A DNA stretch of 64,000 nt from Coturnix japonica (lineage: Eukaryota > Chordata > Aves > Galliformes > Phasianidae): assembly GCF_001577835.2 (NCBI RefSeq), contig NC_029527.1, forward strand, positions 8,772,094-8,836,093, given 5' to 3'. The notes beneath the pieces are model-generated. The model was not told the DNA's origin and made no database searches. It worked only from the letters and a program-made list of their open reading frames with translations. Positions 42,753-55,460 of this stretch are shown one piece after another (the stretch's first letter is position 1; each line of letters opens with the position of its first letter). The position numbers and the translations under genes were made by a program.

Positions 42753-45700
42753 GGACTTGCCATAACGAGTGCCTTTTAAGACATATCCAAGAAAAGTAGT
42801 ATGGAAAACAGACCTGAAGCCTGTCCATTCCAGGGACCTGCAATTGGCAAATCATTAACTTTGTTCTGAGTAGGTTAAATAATGTGGCACTGGTTCTGTT
42901 TGGCTTCTGATTGACCGTGTAATGGCCAGCATCAGCAGTCTGTGTCATGCACTGGACTGCAAAGTCTGCTAATTAACACACTGGCAATGTGAAACCAATG
43001 TTTGCACTGAAGAAATTTGCTTCTTGGGGCCATATGGTGGGTGGGAATATCAGGATTGTGCTGTTATTCTGTGGTCATCCATGTGTGACGCCTGGTGCTC
43101 TAGTGTTCCCCCAGACACGTAGCCAGGCCTGCGGCTGAATGTGCTGCTTCAGAGCACCTGTAGCTGGTAGGCCAAAATCAGCACAAGGTCCAGGCTCACT
43201 ATCTCTTGCCCCAGTACAATTCCTCTGTTTCAGTAAGTGAGATTTATTTGTAAGATGTTGATAGGTTTTTGCCAGTTTGAGAGCATTTGCTGCAGTCAGC
43301 TCTTTGCTTTTCTTCTGCTGTCTCAGCCCTGCCTTGGCAACTCCCTCCCTTTACTCGCCAAAAGCAACAAAAAGGAGGTATTAAAGCAGCCCATCTATTT
43401 GTTCTCGTGCAATCTAGCAACTCTGAGTGCTGGAAGTTGGCTTCCTCCTGCTGTATGTCTGGTAACAGTAGCCTCTGTTGTTTCCTTGTGCCCCTTTTGA
43501 CAAATAACTCCATTTTGGTTTCTCTGTGTGAGAGATGGTTGGCCCATAAGTGTATGCCAGCCCACCTCATTACTCTTTTTGAAAATCCTTCATCGGCTCT
43601 TTTCTGTTATACGGTTTAAAAAGGGAGGAAAAAACCCCTCAATTCCCTTACCCCTGGATACAGCAGTGTCCTTGTTCTGTTGACTGCTGGCCACACCGAT
43701 CCATGCCATTTCCTTTGTCTTTGTTGATTTCAGAGTTGAGTTTAGAGTATGAGCTGTTTCAGACCAGGCTATTTCTGTTCTGTATCTCTTGTATGATCTG
43801 TAACACGAGTATCCTAAATGTTAAAGGAAATCTTTAGCAGAAACAGCCCAATCTTAAGCTACCAAGCATGGCATGAGAGAGATGGTTGTTGCTCTCCAAG
43901 TGAAGCTCTGCATTTTTGCTCTCATGAAAAACTTTGGCGAGAGCATCCCCATGTAGAAGAATGCATAGGTCAGGGCCAGAACCATGGCCATTTTCCACCT
44001 CCAAGCTGGCATTTGTCAGCCACGTGCCTTCTGCTCTCCACCTTTCCCTGTTCCTCTTCAGCCCTGTGCTCCCCAGGGGCTCTGCAGCCCTGTCTGCTTT
44101 AACTGGGAGGCGTTCACCTTCCCTGCCAGCTAAACCCAGAGCAGCTGCATGGATTTATGAAGGCATAGCATGCCTCTGGAGTGCCCCTCCGAAGGAGCTG
44201 GGAGTGATGGAAGAGATCCTGCCTGATGTGGCATGTAGCATTCCCGTTTCTCTTCACACAGACGCAAAGCAGGAATTCCCCGAAGCAAGGTAAGAAAAAC
44301 AGCTCGCTCAGCTGACTCAGAATGAGACTCCAGTTAGGCTGCCTGGCATGGAATCAAGGAGGTGGGTGATAGATGGAATTACAAGAGTGCGATTTGAAGT
44401 GAGTTTTTTGGTGGGAGATGACACTGAATTGCAGGGGCAGAAGGTTTGTGTGCTTTTGGTTAGTGCTAAGAGCTGGCATTCCTGAGTTACTGACTGGGGC
44501 TCTTTTCTGCAACTTGGCTGTGGGCCATTCGAATGCTTTGCACTTGAAAGAAGAAAAGTTTCAATCTCTTTGGGTTTTGCAGACTTCTCAGCGTTTTCAA
44601 ATAGAGATATGCCAATGGATTTGTTTTTCTAATTACCTTTAATTACGTTTGTAGACAACTAAAGCCGGCAAACTACAAATTAAAGAAAATCAGCGACACA
44701 AGTGGTGCGCTCCGCAGAATACCTTCACCTCTCCGTGATCCCTTCCAGCCATCTGAGCACAGGCTGCATTTTCCTTTCTTGTCTGGCGTGCGCATACAGG
44801 CGTGTCTGAACTTTTTGCTTTGACTCCTTGCAGATCCGAAACCAATCCCTCAGAAAACTGCAGGGTGTTTGCACAGAGCAGGGTGGGCGGCTGGGCACCG
44901 GGACTGACCAAGTGCTGGGTAGGTGCAGAGCGGGCTGCGTTTATGGAGCTTTGGTGCTGGGAAGGAATTTCCTTTCCTGGCTGAGGTAGAAAGACTGTCC
45001 AACGTACAGCTTTCTTCCTTTGCTTTAGCATTCTTTGAGGTTGTTTCCTATTTTACAAATGCATCTTTTGAGAACTGCCAGGAAAATGTCGCTCTCAAAT
45101 GGAAATGGAAATTTCTGAGCTCAGAGGGATGAAAACCCGTGGGTCTGAACTCACCGAGTGAAAAGAGGATTACCAACCAGCCATTCTTCAGCATGCAAAG
45201 CGGCGGAGCAAAGTCTGCAGAGGCTCTCCGAAAGTTATTGGCTTTCCTCAGGAAGGGAACTTGTGAACAGAATGAAATGAGCTCAGTCCCATCCCATTCC
45301 CCACTGCGAGTGGAGAAAGTGGTGCAACTTTTACTTTGGTAGGTGCTCAAATAAAATGGAGAACTTCTCAAAGCAGATATCTTGGAAACCCGCGTAGAGC
45401 CGACGTTCCTGGAGATAAGAGAATTAATGGTTTTGTGGCTGCGTCTCGACCTGACAGAACGCAGGGTAAGGGAGGCAGTGCTGCTTTTTCCAGAGCTTAT
45501 TTGAAGAGTTCCATAAGGAGGATGGGCTGCTGGAGCAGATGCAGATAGCACGTTTTCTTTGGAGGGTGTAAAGCCTGCCAACGTGTAAACTGCATCTAAA
45601 CAGAAAGACATGAGACAAGGCCTGCACATCTCTCCCTCCTAATTACCGCAGCTCTGCTGCTGCTGTCTCTTACACTTACATATCTGAAAGGTGACAATGA

Positions 45701-47134
45701 TACTGTCTTGAATGGCAGAGCAATAGGAAGGAGACTTCTAAGCTGTATGCTGGAACAAAGAAGTTATTCAAGAATATCCTGGCTTGTCCCAGGTCATGTT
45801 ACCTTCTCAAGAAGCTGAAAGACTTCTTCTCCTCAGCGTCCCTTGAGAAATGGTGCCTGAGATTGTTGGCAGCAGTTCGTTTGAGTGCCAAATCCAGAAA
45901 CAAGGCTTTCAGACCTCATCACCTGCAGCATCTAAAAGGGAAAAGATGGTCAGTTTGGAGTATGAGCTCCTCTTGGAGAAACAGGGACTTCAGGGCGGTG
46001 AGGGTAGTGCTGTGGTTGTGATTGCATTGCAGCGGTGAAGAAAGCTTGGAGGCAACCACAGCTCCCAGAGGGTCCTTGGAGGGCAGTTCTGGGTTGGGTG
46101 TCTCTCTGAAATCTGGTCTAGTTGTGGTCTCTGGCAGTTCTGCTGGTTAGCTATTAACTGGTTCAATATCCCCTCGCCCCTGGCCCTGCCCTGTTTCACT
46201 GTATTCCTGTAAAGCTGGTTTAAGAAACAGCTTTGTCAAAGTTTCTCTTTCTGCCTCTCCTCGTGCTCTGTCAGTCTCAGGAGAACATGCTGGCACTGGT
46301 GCCTTTGCAGTCAGGCTTCTATTGCCCTTTTGGCTCTGTCCCTTCCCCTCTGAGCAGCCCCTGGGGAGCCCCATCCTAGGGCAGGATGTGGGGTGGCTCT
46401 GGGCTGGGAAACTGAGCAGCAGGGTAAAGGCAAAACTGTGCTGAATAGCCCTGCTTTTTTTAGCTGAGAGGAGAATGTCCTCCTTCATACGCAGGCTCTT
46501 CCTGCTCATGCCCATGCATAGCCCCTTCCTGCTCACCAGTACTGCTTTCTCTTGCTGCCTCGGGGCAGCATTCAGGTTGGAGCAGATCGGAAAGAGCAAA
46601 CGGTGTTAAGAGCTTTCTGCAGCGGTGTTTGCCCTCTTTCTGCAGAGGATTCTGCCTTTTACATGCTCAACTACCTACTTCTGTTTCCTATTGTAGGATG
46701 TTTCTTAGAGCACGCATCTTGTAGCTGTGTTGGGCCGTACAGCTCTTCCATTCCCTCCCACAGCAGCCAGCTTCCTTGGTGCTTTCACAGAGAGGGACTA
46801 AAAGTGGAAGCAATGGGATGCCTGTCCGTTTGTATCAGCCTGGGAAATGGTCGATTTCTCTGCAGAACCCTTTGCCCTCAGGCACATTGCCAGAAGGCAT
46901 CTAGATGCCGTTCTCTTCAAACACGTGCAGTTCCGAAGCCAGAAATGTGCATGAAGCTCATGAACTGCCATCAGCTGAGGGCCAGACAGCGTGACCTGCT
47001 GCCTCCTGAAATCGATGAACTGAATTGCTGTGATTTCTGGGTGCTCAGGAGATGTGAGCAGGCTGTGGCCCCGGCTGTGCTGCAGGAGGGTCTGCTTGGA
47101 GTTGGATCTCATCTGTACTTGTAGATGTGATGCT

Positions 47135-47232
47135 TAAGGATGGTACTTACTGGGCAGTGTTGGTGGTAGGTGGGTGGTTGGGCTAGATGAACATAAAGGT
47201 CTTTTCCAACCTTAATGATTTTATGATTCTAC
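47135..47232 (+). mobile_element. CR1 LINE 3'-end fragment
   Basis: GGTTGGGCTAGATGAACATA, AAGGTCTTTTCCAACCTTAA and TGATTTTATGATTCT match the CR1 3' terminus with its octamer-like repeat. Confidence 0.82.
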
Positions 47233-50200
47233 TGTAGGAATTTATCCAAAATCTGAGTCAGAAGAAATACAATTTGCCTAAATGTTTTGGCAGGGAAGTG
47301 ATTACCTTCTTTGTAGGCCTTATGTTCAGGCTTCCCTTCTTCAGAGTGTGAGGAACATAAAGTAAATTCGAGTTTGAATCTGAAGGGCATGTTTTTAGCA
47401 GAGGCTTTGGGATGGACTCCAGGCTTCTGGTGCTCCCACACAACAGCAGTGATGGGCTCTTGGAGCCAGCAGCCCAGTTCCAGCTCTGGTTCGGCCTTCC
47501 ACAAATGACCTCTGTCCCTGGATAGAAGCATAAAGAGCCTCAGTGAGCTCAGGCTGAGCTGGGCTTCTGCCTGTCTGCTCTGGGGAGAGAGTAACCTTGG
47601 TGTTCCCGGCCCCTGGCTGCTCTGAGACTGCTCGCTCGGTTTAGCTGCCAAAAAAAGACATTTGAAAAGTGTACATTGCTCTCCTGTGTCCTGACTTGTG
47701 TAAAATACAGGTTACAGTTGGTTCCTGTCTATGGTGCCGGGTAATTCTGCAGAAGAGAAAACAGTAGTGCTGCAGCTATGTGCACAGCACAGTGAGGTCT
47801 TGGTTGTGCTCGGGCTTTGGAGTGCTATTCTGGGCGTTATTAACTGGATTATGTTACACGTAGGGCTCTGATGGCATGGAGCCACTCTTGGGATGTTAAC
47901 TGTTTCTATTAAGCTTTGCATTTAGAGCTCTGTGTGTCAGAGGGTGATGGCTGGCTCAACGTTCCCACAGCTCAATGGTCTGTGTGTCTTTAGGACACAG
48001 GAGGGTTTGCCTTTGGCTTGCACAGGGGTGAGCTCAGAATTTGCTGACTTGTGGATGCTGTGTGCATTAATGGCTTCAGTGTAGCAGTTGTGTGGCTGCA
48101 GGTGCTGTGGCAGGGAGGCTTTATGTACAGAAGTGCAACAGAAACCCTCCAACGTGCCAGCAGCGTGTCATAAGGGATAAAGCCAGATGCAGTGTGGTGT
48201 TGGTCAGAGCATGGTAAGATGCCATCAAACATGGGATCTTGTGATTCCTGAGAGCCCATTTCCTAAACAATTATGACTGAGCTTTGGTTCAGTTTAGGAT
48301 GAAAGCAGCTGTGGAGATACTGAAGGGCCTTCCTGGATCTGTGCGGTTTTTGTTGTTGTGCTTGTTTGCTTTCAGAGGGAAGACGGATATCCCGGCTTTT
48401 GTGGAAACAAAACCAAAACCCAAACAATCACAAAGGAAACCCTCCAATAGCTTTGGTGACCCAAGCAAACTTGGTGCCTAATTAGTGAGAAACCTAATGG
48501 CTTTCCTGGTGGGATCCGTGCATCTGTTCACCATCAGAAGCACAGGGAGAGGTCAGGGATGATGTGCAACCTGCATGAGCGGGGCTTGAAAGGGTAAACA
48601 GTCCTTCAGATCAGGTTCTGCTCCTGAGCCCTTTTCCACAATGTCTCCAAGCAGGACGGTGCTGGGGGTGAGCTCCCACCCGGCCACTGGGCTCATACTG
48701 GGGGGTCACTGTGTTGGGAGACTCCCCATCAGGGCAGCACAGCTCTTTGGAAGGCAGCAGGGCTGGGGTCCTGGGGTGGAAGGTGGAAGGAGGGCTGGGC
48801 CTGCTCTGCTCCCCCTGCCCCCCCGGTGCCAGGGAGTGACAGCTTGTGGGCAGGCAGCCAAGCTTGGGAAAGGAGGAGTGTGTGAGGCCTTCGGCTTTCT
48901 CATGCTTTATCAGGCTGCAAAGAATAGCTCGATATTCAGCCGGCGTTGGTGCGGGTCAGGAGAATGGAAATGTGAACTTAACTCCTGACACGCCGGGGGA
49001 AGGCCTGACCGCCAGAATGGGGGCTGCTTCCTAAGGCTTTTTGTGCAGCAAGAGCCTTTCTTAGCCGTGCCCTCAGCTCACCCATGTCACAGGGGACACC
49101 CCCAGCAGGGATGTGTTGGCTGGGGGCAGTGGGACAGGGGCAGTCCTGGTGCTGATGGAGCTGGTGAAGCACTGCATGTCAGCACACAGGGAGTTAAGTG
49201 CTGCCAGTGGCTGAGGGTGAGCCCACCTCGGGGTGCCGAGCTCCATTCCCACGGCTGAGGCCGGGGCTGGGGGAGGGCCTCTGGGGGTTGGGAAGCATCA
49301 CTCGGCTCCTGTGAGCCTATGTGGGGCTGGGAGTGAGCTGAGCCACCAGGCAGGGGCTGCTGTGTTGTCAATGCATGGCCGTGTGTCCTGGGTGCAACCC
49401 TCCTGCGGGCAGATGGAGGTGGTCTGTGGGCAGACACCATGCCGAGGTGTCTGAGAGAAAGGAGGGTCAGAGCAGCCATCCAGCCCCTGGGAATGCTCTG
49501 AAGCCTAAAGCAGTCGGTGTGAGTGAAACTCAGCAGCAGCGTCAAGGAGAGATGAGCCCTGAGCTCAGGGTTTAATTCTGCTGGACTGTGCTCGTGCTGT
49601 GCCAAGAAGAGTGGCCAGAGGTTGGGTTTTAGTCTGTGCTGGGCTGACTGGCCTTGCTCCCACCCCGGATCTTCTCTGGAGAAGACAAATTGCTGTGGTC
49701 CTCATGCAGACTGTGCTGGCACCAGTATCTGGAGGGCAGAGGCTCTAGGAAGTGTCTGCGAGATAAAAGCTTGATTATTTATTTATTTGTTTGCTTGTTC
49801 ATTTTTGTGCATGGCCACAGGAGCCAGCACTTAGCAATAAGACAAGTGTCTGCATAAATACACTAAAATAGGTAGAGATTCCCCTTCTGAATCTCACTGA
49901 TGGTTAACACCAGCACCCTAGCGATGCTGTTAGGCAGCAGCCCTGCACACAGCCGTGGCCAGGCTTTGCTTTGCAGCGTGCTGCAGCTCTGCGCTCTGTC
50001 CTTTACCCCCAGCAGCTGGGATGTGGCTGACGCATGCTCTTGGTGCAGGGAAGCACAAAGAGCGGCTTGGGGCTGCAGCAATAGCTTGGGACTCAGGTGC
50101 AGTGAGAATGCACCAGCTCCTGAGGGGACGCAGGGTGTGTTCCCATTGTGTGTGTGCTCCTGTTGGCTTCTGTCAAGCTTCCCCTCATTATTCCTGCCTT

Positions 50201-50719
50201 GAGCTGTCTCAGCACCAAGGCAAAGCGTCCAGAAGGCTCTGTAGGCTTTGCCCTTGAGAGACGTGCGGTCCTTGGAGAATGGCTGTTCAAGGGAAGCACG
50301 GCAGTGGGCTGAATTGAGGCTGTTTCAGGCTGCACAGCTCTGAGCTAATCTCCCAGAGGCAGAGACATTACTCACCAATCAGGAATGTGTCTGTATTTTT
50401 CCTAATGAGAACAAAACATTTTATCCCTGTTCATTAGCGAGGAGTTAGGGTGTACTGTTGCCATGCCTACAGACTCCTCTCCCCTGCAGACACACTGGGG
50501 GTGTCCTCCGTGCCGTGGTTGGAAGGGTGAACGGGAAGGCTTGTTCTGGCGAGAAAAAGATCCCATTGTTTTCCCAGGGCAGCCTGGACTTTGTGCAGCT
50601 GGCCAGCCCTTGCCTCCACAGGGGGAGGGAGCCACTACAGGAGTCAAGTGCAACAGAGGTTTAATTTATTGCAAAAAGGATCTTTACACTTCATGTTATG
50701 TTGTTGTTTTTTTTTCCAG

Positions 50720-50781
50720 CTTGAAGCATACTCTTCAATGAGAGAAATGAAGGTGTCTCAACGTTCCCAAGAGTCCAGATG
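50720..50781 (+). other. Candidate 62-nt 5' UTR exon
   Basis: A run of 15 pyrimidines ending CCAG precedes 50720 and CAGATG|GTAAGC follows 50781, a near-perfect acceptor and donor pair 62 bases apart. It contains an ATG at 50738 that stays open to the donor, so it is either a leader exon with an upstream ATG or the first coding exon of an unknown short frame. It lies 14.4 kb downstream of the CpG-island donor. Chance pairs of splice signals are common, so transcript evidence decides. Confidence 0.35.
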
Positions 50782-53700
50782 GTAAGCAAAACGCACCGGG
50801 GGTCAGCACTGGGACACCCATGGATTGCTGCAGCCCTCTGTGTTCCTCATTGGCCCTTTGTGCAGTCTCTGTTGTGCCAGGCGGCCTCTTGCTGCTGCTG
50901 TGTAATTAATAAGTTCACCTGATGGGCATCACCACTTGTGATTAGTGTGCAAGTGGGTTTACCAGGCATGTAGTCCACTGGAGAGAGCAAGTAGCAGCAT
51001 GTGAGAATGCACACTTGTTCCTTCTATATGTGGAGCTCCTACCAAGGACAGAGGATGTCTCAGATCTGTGATCTGTAGGGCTCTGGTGTAAAGAGAATTA
51101 TTAACTCCAAGGGTTGCCTGCCTGTTTTCTTGTCTTTGTCTTGGTTCTGCATCCCTCCCCCTGAACTCCCTCCCCTTTCCCAAGGGACCAGTTGGGATGT
51201 GTGGACTGCAGCAGTGTATACATCAGGCTGCTGTGCACCTCCTGCTAGTCCTCTGCAGCTTTTGTGCTACAATTCCACTCCTACTGCAGTGTAAAGTAAC
51301 TTGCGAGTTCTCTGTGCAAAGCAATGAGCTTAATCTGCAGAAAGAAACAAACAAGTGTGTTACTTTCTGATGGTGCTTTGTGACCAGAAGTGGGCTGCTG
51401 AGTGTGACTAAACCTGGAGACAGTCTGCTGGAGCAGGGTGATGCGCATATCTGGCTGTCAGTCACTTTGCAGCACGGTGAGATGCTTTGTGCTGGCTGAG
51501 CCTCAGTGGTGTTGACAGCTACAGACCCTTGAAGAAATGTCTCCTGAAACTGCAGTTCTCCTTTCAGACTTTGTGCTGTTCAACTGCCCAGCTGTGACTC
51601 CTATTCCCATTCACCTGGCAAAGTGGTGTGGAATTTGAATGCTGGAATTTGAACATCAAATGGAGGGTGGTACAACAGAGATCCCAGACTGAATGAGCTG
51701 CAGGAGATCTGCAGATCTGCATGAACTTCTGGTTGGGGAACGAAACCCTGGCACCTGGACACTAGCTGCTGGCTTAGATGACTCACTGACTATTGCACTG
51801 AAGAGATGAATATCACTTGAGAGCATGGGAGCCCTTCATCAGAAAATATTCTGCTTGTTGGACTTGCAGCTGTAGCAGCAGGAGGGTTCTATAAAAACAA
51901 AAGCAGTGAACAAAGCCAGACAGCATCCTCTAGCCCAGGCTTCTGTGTGTGTGCAGCTTGTTTGATTCCAGTTTGGTAGTGGAGGTAGATTAAAGTCTTG
52001 AATGTTAAAGAGCAGGCTTTATGGAAACCTGTTTTGATCTGGAACCTCTGTGAATAAATCTTGAGTGCATACAGCACATGTATGTAGTCGGGTTTCCTCA
52101 GCTTTTTGCTGGCTCTGGGCGGTTCAAGTAAAACCACTAAATCACAGCTGTTTGAAATAGGGAAGGAGTAAGTACTTGAGATGATTTGAATTCAGTCTTT
52201 TCTGGGTCTGTGCTTTTAGGGTACATAAAATTAAAAGACTAGAGAGAGGACTGCATGCTGCATATATGCAGTTGTATTCTTTGAGATAGCCAGCTGATTC
52301 TGTCCAGACCCTACTGAAACGCTGTCCCAGCAGAACTGCACTGGAAGTAATGTTTTTTAGTCCATTTAAGTGCAGGAGATCGTGGCTGAACAAACTAACT
52401 TCTGGAATGTGAGTTACGGTTATTATCCAAGTCGCGCTCTGCTTCATTCTTGTGCAGCACGAGTAGCAACTCGGTGTTACCTAGGAGAGTGCTGTTTGTT
52501 CCCTCCTCTGCTCTCCTCCTCGTTTTTAAGCAGTGTATGGGGTGATTCCTGACCTATTTTTTGTCCCACCTTTTTTTTGTTTTTCCTTTTTCCCTTTAAT
52601 ATTAAAGATAAACACGCACTGCTGTCCTGTAGGCAAGGCTAGAACCGGGAGAAACCCTTTGCTTTAGGGGCAGGGGGCATGTTTTCCCCGCAAGGAAAGC
52701 GTGATGTTGCATTTTGGCTGTAGACATTCCTTTCTCATTGCTTCTCATGCCTGGCAGGCAGTTGTGTGCTGTGCCCTGCAGAGTGCTCAGAATAGTGATG
52801 TTTTGGGTATTTCTAGGCCACATACTTCATCTGTGATGTAAAGCCTCTGTGTAACTACCTCAGATTCCCTGTTCAGTTCACAATATGATGTTTCAAAGAC
52901 AGATCCAGATAGTTTTACGGTCTTGCATCTTATTGTCTCGTAGTTCTGTTTCTGAGATGTCTGCTGTGTGCTGAGCTGCTCTTCACAAGATATATATGCT
53001 CTGTTTTATTATTTCTCCTTGTAATAACAAGATATTTGTTTCAAAAGCAAGTGAGCTTCTCTGAGTATGAAAATAATGCAGATGTAAGCATACCACAGTG
53101 GGATGAAGGACAAAATTCCTAATATGTTCCTACATCTTGCTTCTAAAAGCACTGCAGGTGATACCTGTATCATGCCTATGTGAGAGTGAACACTTCTGTT
53201 ACATTTCAGTGCAGTTTTAGTGTAACCTCCAGAGGTGGAATGGTTTGATGTCACCAAAGGTGCAGACAGCACTTCCATGCTGTGTTCTGGAAGCTCAGCT
53301 TATAGGGAGAGCCAAATGCCTTCCCCAGTGGGTGTAGCAGAAGAGATGAGAATGGTTGGGCTCTGCTTTACTAGAGGAATATTTGAGTCCTGAGTGCTGT
53401 TTGGTACCCACCACCTGGGCAGGAGGGTTCTCCCCTTTGGTTAGAACAAGTTGTAGGTCATTTGGGGAATAAGCTGATCCTTTTAGCCCTTAGTAGCCTT
53501 AAGTTGTAAGGTAGGCTTATATATAAATAAATAAATGTTGCCAGCACTAAGCATTGTAAATGTTAAATAATTCATTGGCTGTCTTTTGAATTGTTTGGTT
53601 TTAATGACCTCGCTTCTTTTTTCTGTAATTCTAGAGACATTTCTACATTCCTGTAACTTAAAAAGTCTCGTTTGACTCCTAGCAGTGAAACTGGTGAAGG

Positions 53701-53828
53701 GCAGAAAAGCCAGATATTTCTGCCTGACAGGAAAGGTTAGGTTGCCTGGAAGGAGACGCATACATGCAGAGTGAATCCTTATACCTGATAATCAAGAAAA
53801 ACACACACTGTCCTGGAAGAAGAAGATG

Positions 53829-53970
53829 ATAGAATCACAGAATGGCCTGGGTTGCAAAGGACCACAATAATCATCTCTTTCCAACCCCCTGCTATGTGCA
53901 AGGTCGCCAGCTGCTAGATCAGGCTGCCCAGAGCCACATCCAGCCTGGCCTTGAATGCCAGAAGATGCTG
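53829..53970 (-). mobile_element. CR1 LINE 3' fragment, reverse orientation
   Basis: ATAGAATCACAGAATGGCCT, then CAACCCCCTGCTATGTGCAA and CACATCCAGCCTGGCCTTGA follow the reverse complement of a well-known chicken CR1 subfamily with few differences. Confidence 0.9.
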
Positions 53971-55414
53971 TAGTAGAAGAGCAGCAGCTATTTTTTGCCT
54001 CTTCTGTGAGTGTGGGAGGAGCGTAAGTGTGAACAGGCATTGAACGGAGCTAGGTGTAGTAGGCTGAAAAACAAATAAAGACTCAGTGCTTGATGTGTGC
54101 GGGTAGGCTGGGAAGCTCCCTGCCACAGGATGTTGTGAATGCCAAACATCTGTGCGTATTTAAGGGCACAGGGCAGTTCCACAGAAGAAGGAGCTATTGA
54201 AGGTTCCTAAATGCATGGAACCCACCTCTGTCCCAAGAAGTTCCTGAGCTGCTCATCACTGCAACCAGGGGGAGTGTTTGGGGGAGGCAAAGTGCTGCTG
54301 TGTGCTTACTTCATTCTTACGGCTTCAGGCTATCACTGGAGCTGGAACAACTGCAGTCTGGTTTGTCAGAACTGGGAAGGGGAAGAGAAATGAAAATAAA
54401 TGTTGTAAAAACAGAAACCAGCACAGCTAGTGGCTTGAGTTTCTGCTGCTCTGGTGGTGATGTCCTGCCTTGCTGAAGGCATTGCCTGTGAGATATTAAA
54501 ACCTGCAGGCTACTGACTTGAGTTTGGAGAGTATATACAGGGAAACTATGCAGCTGGAGAGCGTGGTGTGAAGGTGCCAATTCTAAGCAGGGTAGCTGAC
54601 ATTTTCCCTTCCCCTTTGGTGTGTGCTGTTCCTTGCTGCCCTACGGTGCTTCATGTTTTACAAAGTTACAGAGACTGTCTTATTAATGATAGCCTGAATC
54701 TCCTCAGTGTGGATTTCTCCTCCTTAAATTGCATTTCTTGCTTCGTAGTGCACTGTAATTTAATTTGAGCTGAAATGAGTGATATGCAGATCTATAAACA
54801 ATACAGTCTCTGTTCCAAATGTTTTCAAACTAAAAATGCTGTGGCCTATGTGAGGTTCAGGCCTTTAGGAAGTTCTCGAAACACTGATCTTACTTTAGGT
54901 CTTGTGTAAGCATTTAAAAATAACAGGGCTCAGTTTTAGGTGCTTCACCTTTGCAAGTCTGGCCTTGCATTTGGTTTTAGATGCTTACCCAGATCTGCAG
55001 AGAATGCAGCGCAGGATGAGATGTTGCTTTGAATGTTCCCTTTCCCTTTCAACAGGATGAGAGCTATGCCAACCTGTCTGTCCTTGTGTCCATAGGCTCT
55101 CTACTGTTGGATATTGTCCTATTTTTCTACTCTTTGTTGAGTAACTTTGCTCTGTGATCCTTGGGGGACAGCTATGGAAGGCTGACTGGTAGCAGAATAT
55201 ACAGTTTATGTTCTTGGCAGCTCTTAAAACTCAAAACTCAGCTTGTGTGTTTGGGGAAATTGGAGCCTGTTTGCAAAGATGCAGAAACCAACATGCCTGT
55301 GTCCGATGTGCTATAGCAAAAATCACTCCATAGGCCGGCAGAGAAGTCATGTGCTCAAATTTCCATTGTGTGTTAATGATACGCTTTAACTTGTGGTCAG
55401 CCCTGAAGTGGTCG

Positions 55415-55460
55415 GGCATTTGTACTTGATGTCCTTTGTAGGTCCCTTCCAACTTCTTCC
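55415..55460 (+). mobile_element. Probable CR1 tail remnant
   Basis: Only ACTTGATGTCCTTTGTAGGT followed by CCCTTCCAACTTCTTCC is recognisable. It is short and diverged. Confidence 0.4.

Noticed and set aside
45048-45629. 193-residue minus-strand ORF
   Set aside because: No recognisable domain, low-complexity composition typical of chance, and no supporting promoter or splice pattern.
46552-47124. 190-residue plus-strand ORF
   Set aside because: No family resemblance. Its C-terminal end runs up to a CR1 tail. Treated as chance.
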